From: Saprospiraceae bacterium
GTDB taxonomy: Bacteria; Bacteroidota; Bacteroidia; Chitinophagales; Saprospiraceae
Assembly (NCBI GenBank): GCA_029263015.1
Contig: JAJCYI010000224.1
Span: 1-43,621 of the forward strand
Length of the DNA: 43,621 nt
Direction of reading: 5' to 3'
Numbering within the stretch: position 1 is the stretch's first letter; the number at the start of each line of letters is the position of its first letter. This document shows, piece by piece, positions 1 to 5,311 of this stretch. The translations under genes were made by a program, and so were the position numbers. The notes under the pieces are model-generated. The model was given only the letters and a program-made list of their open reading frames with translations, searched no databases and had not been told where the DNA came from.

Positions 1-35
1 ACAATCAAGAGCTTATGGCGGTTTCAGTCCTTTGA

Positions 36-188
36 TTGTCCCGTTAGGGACGGAACATGGGTAGCAATGCCAAACCAACGGTATTTTTCGTGCCGTAGGT
101 ACGTAACCTTTTCCACGTTGCGTACCTACGGCACGGTGAAAGCCCCTGCAAATGCTTGGCTACCCATGTTCCGTCCCTAACGGGACAA
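36..188. repeat. Nested long inverted repeat (structured intergenic element)
   Basis: Two perfect 30-bp arms at 36-65 and 159-188 are reverse complements. Inside them lie a second perfect pair, 89-103 and 121-135 (CGTGCCGTAGGTACG and its complement). The whole element could fold as one long hairpin with a second hairpin inside. It lies just downstream of hsdS and could end that transcript, but there is no T-run. No ORF fits. It looks like a dispersed REP/MITE-like element. Confidence 0.85.
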
Positions 189-232
189 TAAGATTGCTAT
201 CCAGAACTCACGTTAAAATAAATAGATTGCTT

Positions 233-1504
233 TTACAACACCTTTTCCGTCGCAGTAGTTACCGAGCCAGTGGAAGTTGTTACTGAGCTTGCCGAAGTAG
301 TTACCGAGCCAGTAGAAGTAGTTGCTGAGCTTGCCGAAGTAAATTCCCCCAAAAAAGCTTTTTGGAGGATGGATTTTTTGAGTTCTTCTAGGATTTCTAC
401 TTTTTGATAGTAGTGAGTTTCTACTTCTTTGGTTTCATTTTTTAGTTTTTCAATTTGAGGCAAAAGTATTTTTTGCTCATCAATATTTGGGAAAGTGATT
501 TTTATTTTTCTTAAATCATCATTGTATAGTCTTGAAATTGTTGCTCCTCTCGAAGGATTCCAATCACAAATGCTATAAAACTGGTATAAAAATTCATTTA
601 ACACTAATTTTTCATCATTATCAATCCACACTATATTTGAATCCTGAAAATATGCAGGTTTACCATCATAAATTACACGCCGACCAATTGTGCCAGAAGC
701 TGAAATAAGAATATCTCCTTTTTTAGGAAAGGAATATTTAGACCTAAATTCATCATATATTTCTTTAGAAATATAAGCATTTGCCTTTTTTCCAAACGTT
801 CCAATTTTGTAAAATGGAATTTCTCCTTCAGTTGTAGTTTGCTTTTTTAAAATTCTTTTACACATTGACACTTTACCCAATTCCCCCAATTTCCGCTCCT
901 CCCAACCCTCACCTTTCCTCGAAAAAACCTCATTCAATTTACTCTGAAAAAGCTCCTTCGCATTTTGCAAGTTCTTTTCCACATTGGCTTTAGCTTGGTC
1001 AATGGCGGCAAAGGCTTGGTCTAAGAGGGTGACGATTTGTTTTTGTTCTACTAGTGATTTTGGAAAAGAAATATAAGTGTTGTCAAAGCTATAATTGTTA
1101 ATTTGCGGAATTGAAGTTCCATTACTTAATTCAGCTAAATCTATTGATTGAAACCAATGAAATAAATAGTCAGAAGTAATCTCACCATTTGAATAAACCG
1201 CCATAGTGTTTAAATCTACGATGGTTGTTTTAACAATTTTTCTTTTTTTATTTGTAGAAATTGCTCCGCCTCTTTTTGGGAAAATTACTGAGCCGATTGG
1301 TATTAATTGATTGTCTTTAATATCATCTGAATTGACAAATCTGTTTGAAGACTTAATAGCGATTTCATTACCAGGTAAATTCATATCACCTACTTTGGCA
1401 TATAGAATTTCTCCCGAATTTTTTTCTAAAGATTTAGGTATTGTTTTTCCACTTTTAAAATCACAAACTTCTCCCAATTTTTTCATTTCCCATCCCTCTC
1501 TCAT
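233..1504 (-). CDS. hsdS: Type I restriction-modification specificity subunit HsdS
   Basis: This 423-residue protein has the HsdS plan: two target-recognition domains (about residues 7-150 and 205-340), each followed by a helical conserved region (for example VEQKQIVTLLDQAFAAIDQA near 153-172). In the HsdMS methylase and HsdRMS complex it chooses the DNA target. The ATG overlaps the hsdM stop by 4 bp (ATGA), which indicates translational coupling. The last 35 residues are an unusual Thr/Ser-rich tail of seven-residue repeats (TSTGSVT type) encoded by 21-bp repeats at 236-340; typical HsdS proteins stop near LGEF. The two recognition domains differ, as expected for a bipartite target. hsdR is not in view and would have to lie left of the window or elsewhere. 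Function is confident; the target sequence cannot be read from this. Confidence 0.93.
   Translation of the reverse strand: MREGWEMKKLGEVCDFKSGKTIPKSLEKNSGEILYAKVGDMNLPGNEIAIKSSNRFVNSDDIKDNQLIPIGSVIFPKRGGAISTNKKRKIVKTTIVDLNTMAVYSNGEITSDYLFHWFQSIDLAELSNGTSIPQINNYSFDNTYISFPKSLVEQKQIVTLLDQAFAAIDQAKANVEKNLQNAKELFQSKLNEVFSRKGEGWEERKLGELGKVSMCKRILKKQTTTEGEIPFYKIGTFGKKANAYISKEIYDEFRSKYSFPKKGDILISASGTIGRRVIYDGKPAYFQDSNIVWIDNDEKLVLNEFLYQFYSICDWNPSRGATISRLYNDDLRKIKITFPNIDEQKILLPQIEKLKNETKEVETHYYQKVEILEELKKSILQKAFLGEFTSASSATTSTGSVTTSASSVTTSTGSVTTATEKVL
236..340 (-). repeat. 21-bp tandem repeat encoding the HsdS tail
   Basis: Read on the minus strand, five 21-bp units encode TSASSAT, TSTGSVT, TSASSVT, TSTGSVT and a decayed TATEKVL. 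Two units contain TTCGGCAAGCTCAG, close to TTCGACAGGCTCAG at 1691-1704 inside hsdM. The tail therefore seems built from a dispersed repeat word and could change length in 7-residue steps. Confidence 0.85.
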
Positions 1505-2973
1505 ATCAATTCTTTTATAGATTGTAAAATAATATTCGTTTCCATATCCAGTTTTTCCATTTCCGCCAAAATCTCATCCGGGCTGCGCAGCGGTGCTTCC
1601 TCCGGCGTATTCGGATTTTTTACCGAAAGGTCAAAAGTATCTTCATTGATATCGGCTATTTTAAAAGTCCATGATTGTTCTGTTTCCCCTTTCGACAGGC
1701 TCAGGGTAATAAATTCTGATAAATCCTTGTCGTTGAGCGGATTGGTTTTGCCCATATTGCGGCCTGGGTCGAATTGGTAGTACCAAATCTTTTTGGTCGG
1801 TTCGCCTTTTTGAAAAAACAAGACCACCGTTTTCACCCCCGCCCCGAGGAAAGTACCAGAAGGCATATCGAGGATGGTGTGGAGTTGGCAGCTTTCCAGC
1901 AGGTGCTTCCGCAGGCTCACCGAGGCGTTGTCGGTATTGCTCAGAAAAGTATTTTTGATGACGATGGCCGCCCGTCCGCCCGCTTTGAGGGATTTGATAA
2001 AATGCTGTAAAAAAAGGAAAGCCGTTTCGCCCGTTTTGATGTCGAAGTTTTGCTGCACCTCCTTGCGTTCCTTCCCCCCGAACGGCGGATTGGCCAGGAT
2101 GACATGGTAGCGTTGCTTTTCCTGGATGTCCCGAATATTTTCACCAAGTGTATTGGTATGGATAATGTTCGGCGCTTCGATGCCGTGGAGTATCATGTTC
2201 ATCACGCCGATCACATAAGCGAGGTTCTTTTTCTCTTTTCCATAAAAGGTTTTTTCCTGTAAAGTTTTGAGGTTGGTGGTGTTTTGCTTCATCCGTTCGT
2301 ACATATACTCATACGCCTCACAAAGGAAGCCCGCCGAACCGACCGCCCCATCATATATCTTCTCGCCAATCTGTGGGTCGGTCAAATGCACCATTGCTCT
2401 AATGAGCGGTCGGGGCGTGTAGTATTGTCCGCCGTTGCGCCCGGCGTTGCCCATGTTTTTAATCTTCGTTTCGTAGAGATGGCTGAGTTCATGTTTGTCC
2501 TTGCTGCTGCGGAAGGGCAGTTCGTCTGCCAATTCCAAAATCTCCCGCAGGTTGTAGCCACTTTGGATTTTGTTTTTTAGCTCGCTGAAAATTTCACCGA
2601 TTTTATATTCGATGGTTTGGGCATTATCGGCTCTTTGTTTAAATCCAGCGAGATAGGGGAAGAGTTTTAAATCTACAAATTGGATGAGGTCGGGGCCGGT
2701 CATGGCGGCATTGTGGTCCAGTTCGACTTCGCTCTCTGACCCTGTTTTTAGCTTTTTGGGCATCGCCCAGCTTTCCCAGCAGTATTCCTCCTCAATGATG
2801 TATTCATATTCTTCACCCCGCAGTTCAGCTTCGTCGGCTTTTTCATTTTCCAGTTCCTCCAAATAACGGAGGAACATGATCCAGGAGGTTTGGCCTATGT
2901 AATCCAATTCGCTGTCAGCGCCTGCATCTTTCCAGAGGATGTCATCTATGTTTTTGAAGGTTTGTTCGAACAT
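1501..2973 (-). CDS. hsdM: Type I restriction-modification DNA methyltransferase subunit HsdM
   Basis: A 490-residue N6-adenine methyltransferase of the HsdM family. The N-terminal helical domain (about 1-150) starts FEQTFKNIDDILWKDAG. The AdoMet site follows (DGAVGSAGFL near 208-217, motif I), then the catalytic NPPFGG (motif IV). With HsdS it modifies the host recognition site. It is the first gene of an hsdM-hsdS pair on the minus strand. An oddity is a short LSLSKG segment near residue 425, encoded by 1688-1706, which matches a dispersed repeat word and looks like an in-frame insertion in a surface region before the SWTF segment. The ATG at 2971-2973 fits the family N-terminus. No clear TAnnTTTG promoter was found upstream. 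Confidence 0.95.
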   Translation of the reverse strand: MFEQTFKNIDDILWKDAGADSELDYIGQTSWIMFLRYLEELENEKADEAELRGEEYEYIIEEEYCWESWAMPKKLKTGSESEVELDHNAAMTGPDLIQFVDLKLFPYLAGFKQRADNAQTIEYKIGEIFSELKNKIQSGYNLREILELADELPFRSSKDKHELSHLYETKIKNMGNAGRNGGQYYTPRPLIRAMVHLTDPQIGEKIYDGAVGSAGFLCEAYEYMYERMKQNTTNLKTLQEKTFYGKEKKNLAYVIGVMNMILHGIEAPNIIHTNTLGENIRDIQEKQRYHVILANPPFGGKERKEVQQNFDIKTGETAFLFLQHFIKSLKAGGRAAIVIKNTFLSNTDNASVSLRKHLLESCQLHTILDMPSGTFLGAGVKTVVLFFQKGEPTKKIWYYQFDPGRNMGKTNPLNDKDLSEFITLSLSKGETEQSWTFKIADINEDTFDLSVKNPNTPEEAPLRSPDEILAEMEKLDMETNIILQSIKELI

Positions 2974-3151
2974 GTATTTTTCTGGTGTTGATTGTTTTTT
3001 GAAGTGGGTTTGGTTAATGGCGCAAGGTATGCAATGAGATGGAAATGTGATACTGGGTCATTTAACATATTTGATAAGTGGGAATACGCATTGAAGATAT
3101 GTTAAAACCTTTCAGAAAACAGAATGGCTTAGATTTCCTATATCCAATAAA

Positions 3152-3190
3152 ACAAAAAAACCGAAGGCCGAAATAACGACGGCCTGCGGT
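3152..3190 (-). terminator. Intrinsic terminator after tRNA-Arg
   Basis: On the minus strand an 11-bp stem with one mismatch (ACCGCAGGCCG against CGGCCTTCGGT, loop of about 9 nt) is followed directly by a run of T. It lies 16 bp downstream of the tRNA 3' end and should end tRNA transcription. Confidence 0.8.
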
Positions 3191-3205
3191 CAGCAATAAT
3201 TTTCT

Positions 3206-3280
3206 TGGTAGCCCCACCAAGACTCGAACTTGGATCTATGGTTTAGGAAACCACTATTCTATCCCTTGAACTATGGGGCC
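3206..3280 (-). tRNA. tRNA-Arg (anticodon CCT), intact
   Basis: The minus strand folds as a complete cloverleaf. The acceptor stem is GGCCCCA/TGGGGCT (first pair G-U). The D stem is GTTC/GAAT and the anticodon stem GTGGT/ACCAT, with loop TTCCTAA giving anticodon CCT (reads AGG, Arg). A 4-nt variable region precedes T stem CCAAG/CTTGG with loop TTCGAGT. Discriminator A and an encoded CCA complete the gene. The stop codon and last codons of the upstream GIY-YIG gene overlap the first 10 bases of the tRNA. It is the only intact one of three tRNA-Arg-like copies here. Confidence 0.95.
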
Positions 3281-3534
3281 GATTCAATAATCGACTTTAA
3301 CCACTCTTTTCCACTTCCACTTTTCAAATACTTTTCTCTATCTCTAGCTTTCTGACGACCAATAACTTCTTCTTGATAGGCCAATTTCCAAGGCCGATAT
3401 CCTTTCGTAGATTTGGTTTTGCCAGCGTTGTGTTCTTTTACTCTTTTATCAATATCGAAAGTGAACCCGACATAAATTCTATTGTCCACTTCGCTTTTTA
3501 ATGCATATACGTAAAAAGTACTATCTGGGGTCAT
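3271..3534 (-). CDS. GIY-YIG nuclease domain protein, copy 1 (overlaps tRNA-Arg)
   Basis: This 87-residue protein is a single GIY-YIG domain. The motif appears as FYVYAL near residue 7 and IYVGFT near 19, followed by the conserved Arg of DKRVKEHN and the Glu of REKYLKSG. The family comprises small UvrC-N-terminus-like nucleases common and multicopy in Bacteroidota; the cellular role is mostly unknown. Its stop codon lies inside the 5' end of the intact tRNA-Arg (10-bp overlap), so its last residues are encoded by tRNA sequence. Copy 2 upstream on the same strand differs at only a few positions and has the same length. The arrangement suggests that the gene and the tRNA segment move or duplicate as one unit. 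Nuclease activity is inferred from the family; targeting of tRNA genes is inferred from context. Confidence 0.9.
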   Translation of the reverse strand: MTPDSTFYVYALKSEVDNRIYVGFTFDIDKRVKEHNAGKTKSTKGYRPWKLAYQEEVIGRQKARDREKYLKSGSGKEWLKSIIESAP

Positions 3535-3574
3535 AAAACAATCAATTTGTAGCTACATCAAAACTACTTGCATT

Positions 3575-3673
3575 CCGAGAACTTGGATCTATGGTTTAGG
3601 AAACCACTATTCCCTCCCTATCGGGAGGCGGGCCTGCCTGCCGGTAGGCAGGTATCCCTTGAACTATGGGGCC
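3575..3673 (-). pseudogene. Damaged tRNA-Arg copy 2 (T-loop truncated, D-arm insertion)
   Basis: From 3673 downwards the minus strand repeats the intact tRNA from its first base through AAGTTC in the T loop. It then diverges (TCGG instead of GAGT), so the 3' side of the T arm and the acceptor 3' strand are missing. A 40-bp GC-rich insert with two hairpins (CCTGCC..GGCAGG and CCTCCC..GGGAGG) splits the D arm after GGGATA. It cannot make a mature tRNA. The last codons of GIY-YIG copy 2 overlap its 5' end. Confidence 0.9.
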
Positions 3674-3927
3674 GATTCAATAATCGACTTTAACCACTCT
3701 TTCCCACTTCCACTTTTCAAATACTTTTCTGTATCTCTAGCTTTCTGACGACCAATAACTTCTTCTTGATAGGCCAAATTCCAAGGCCGATATCCTTTCG
3801 TAGATTTGGTTTTGCCAGCGTTGTGTTCTTTTACTCTTTTATCAATATCAAAGGTGAATCCAACATATATTCTACTGTCCACTTCACTTATTAATGCATA
3901 CACGTAAAAGACATTATTTGGGGTCAT
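3664..3927 (-). CDS. GIY-YIG nuclease domain protein, copy 2
   Basis: Nearly identical to copy 1 (3271-3534): the same 87 residues from MTPNN, with a handful of substitutions, and the same GIY-YIG, Arg and Glu motif residues. A longer reading frame reaches 3954, but the start at 3925-3927 gives the same N-terminus and length as copy 1 and leaves the same roughly 40-nt leader after the upstream tRNA remnant. It ends in a tRNA-like sequence exactly as copy 1 does, here the damaged tRNA at 3575-3673. Both copies keep intact frames and the catalytic residues, so selection or recent duplication is likely. Confidence 0.88.
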   Translation of the reverse strand: MTPNNVFYVYALISEVDSRIYVGFTFDIDKRVKEHNAGKTKSTKGYRPWNLAYQEEVIGRQKARDTEKYLKSGSGKEWLKSIIESAP

Positions 3928-3967
3928 GCAATATTCAATTCTTGGCCTCACCAATCCTCATTGTCCG

Positions 3968-4041
3968 CCGAGAACTTGGATCTATGGTTAGGAAACCACT
4001 ATTCCCTCCCGATAGGCAGGTATCCCTTGAACTATGGGGCC
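3968..4041 (-). pseudogene. Damaged tRNA-Arg copy 3 (outermost remnant)
   Basis: The minus strand matches the intact tRNA-Arg from base 1 to AAGTTC, then diverges as copy 2 does (TCGG). The D arm carries a 16-bp insert (CCTGCCTATCGGGAGG) that looks like an internally deleted form of the copy 2 insert. The anticodon region has lost one A. It lies closest to the putative original promoter at 4107-4136. Confidence 0.85.
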
Positions 4042-4053
4042 GGAAATGGGGTA

Positions 4054-4168
4054 TTGGAAATTGAGAAATTAGATATTCATGGCATCCCAAATCTCCAAAT
4101 CGGGCGCAAATTTAACGCTTCTTCCCAATTTCCCAATTTCTAATTTCTAATTTCTTCTCCTCAATTTC
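4054..4168. repeat. AATTTCT-word inverted spacer
   Basis: One arm (4054-4073) holds the words GGAAATTGAGAAATT. The opposite arm (4125-4168) holds CAATTTCCCAATTTC and AATTTCTAATTTCT in the complementary sense. The right arm abuts the stop codon of the kinase gene at 4167. This is one member of a word-repeat spacer class seen across the window. Confidence 0.6.
4107..4136 (-). promoter_or_regulatory. Candidate promoter of the tRNA-Arg/GIY-YIG array
   Basis: On the minus strand TTG (4136-4134), a 19-nt spacer and TAAATTTG (4114-4107) match the Bacteroidota -33/-7 pattern TTG-N19-TAnnTTTG. Transcription would start near 4100 and read through the outer tRNA remnant, both GIY-YIG genes and finally the intact tRNA. 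Part of the -33 region lies in an AATTTCC word repeat. Confidence 0.5.
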
Positions 4169-5039
4169 AAGCAAACTCTTTTAATATCTGCTGAACTGAC
4201 CTCACATACCCGCCACCGAACAAATTAACATGCACTAGTAAATAGTAAAGCTGATAAATGGGCAAGCGTTTCTCAAAGCCTGGTTCGAGGGGGGAGGCTT
4301 CTTCATAACTGTTGTAAAACGCACGGTTAAAGCCGCCAAAAAGCCGGCTCATGGCCAAGTCCATTTCCCGGTGGGCATAACTGACTGCTGGGTCGATCAG
4401 CACTGGGTGTCCATCTATACTCATCATGAAGTTGCCACTCCACAGGTCGCCGTGGGTGAGGCTCGGTAGCTCATTTGGACAGATACTAGGTAGTTTCATG
4501 TATAGTTTTTCAATTAAGTGCGCATCTGAGTTGGACATTTTATTGGATGAAATGGCCAGTTCCATTTGTGGTTGTAGTCTTTCATTGGTGTAAAATTCTG
4601 CCCAGTTGTCGTGGAAAGAGTTTGATTGTGGCAACGAACCAATGAAGTTGCAGTGGTCGAGGCCGAATTGAGGAGCAGTATTTTTGTGGAGAGCGGCCAA
4701 GGATGTCCCGAACTCCTGCCAGAAACCTTCTTTTCTATAACCCGTTTCGATGTATTCAAGCAGTAAAAAAGATTGGCCGGAGGACTGTCGGTACGCTAGG
4801 ATATGAGGAGTGCGGATGGTGTTTGAATTTGCTAATAACTGTAACCCTTTGGCTTCGGTCTCAAACATTTCCCCTGCTTCAGGAGCAGTATTTATTTTAA
4901 TAAAGAATTTGCCTTTTGAGGTGTGGAGCAGCCGAGCTTGGCTAATGTCCCCACCACCTAATTGTTCAACTGTTTGGATGTCGGCTTTGAGTATTTCAGA
5001 ACATGCTTGGTCGATGTACGCGGGCAAGGCTAAATCCAT
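4167..5039 (-). CDS. Fructosamine/ketosamine kinase family protein
   Basis: The protein is of the fructosamine-3-kinase family, about 290 residues from MDLALPAYID. It has an N-lobe with FIKIN (ATP-binding Lys), the hinge FLLLEYIETG, the catalytic loop LTHGDLWSGNF and the metal-binding segment LIDPAVSYAHREMDLAMSRL with LFGGF, all typical. The family phosphorylates sugar adducts on lysine so that they fall off, a protein-repair role in the cytoplasm. The frame is open up to 5108, but those 23 extra residues lie in an inverted repeat (5069-5190) and match no family N-terminus, so 5039 is preferred. No operon partner is visible. Family is confident; the bacterial substrate is unknown. Confidence 0.9.
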   Translation of the reverse strand: MDLALPAYIDQACSEILKADIQTVEQLGGGDISQARLLHTSKGKFFIKINTAPEAGEMFETEAKGLQLLANSNTIRTPHILAYRQSSGQSFLLLEYIETGYRKEGFWQEFGTSLAALHKNTAPQFGLDHCNFIGSLPQSNSFHDNWAEFYTNERLQPQMELAISSNKMSNSDAHLIEKLYMKLPSICPNELPSLTHGDLWSGNFMMSIDGHPVLIDPAVSYAHREMDLAMSRLFGGFNRAFYNSYEEASPLEPGFEKRLPIYQLYYLLVHVNLFGGGYVRSVQQILKEFA

Positions 5040-5068
5040 ATTCCTTTTGATTTGCTTAGGCAGGTGTG

Positions 5069-5190
5069 AAGAATAAGGGTTCTTGGACAAATCCCGTGGA
5101 GAGCCCAAAACCGATAAAACGGTTATCAGGCAGTTAGCTTCAGTCGTTTTAACGACTTACCAGGGGATTTGTCCAAGAACCCTTATTCTT
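5069..5190. repeat. Inverted repeat with 27-bp arms and internal hairpins
   Basis: Perfect 27-bp arms at 5069-5095 and 5164-5190. Inside are AACCG..CGGTT and a perfect small hairpin GTCGTTTTAACGAC. This three-stem layout separates the kinase gene from the divergent GAF gene. It resembles a MITE or REP element; no coding capacity. Confidence 0.85.
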
Positions 5191-5311
5191 TACACGTTCC
5201 TTACCGGTAAAGTTAAAACTTTAGGTTGTTACGGTGGTTTCCATAAATCAGTATTGGATGGTATATCATGATCAGAATCATTCATTTCCACCTTTGTTTA
5301 CAAAAATAGCC

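Noticed and set aside
1-232. Start of hsdR at the left edge
   Set aside because: The region is an inverted repeat without a reading frame that resembles HsdR.
3271-3927. GIY-YIG genes considered as intron-encoded homing nucleases
   Set aside because: No group I intron core is present, the tRNA is intact without interruption, and the genes lie beside and not within it.
3961-4143. Open frame across the outer tRNA remnant
   Set aside because: It translates tRNA-like and word-repeat sequence on the opposite strand and has no protein-like pattern.
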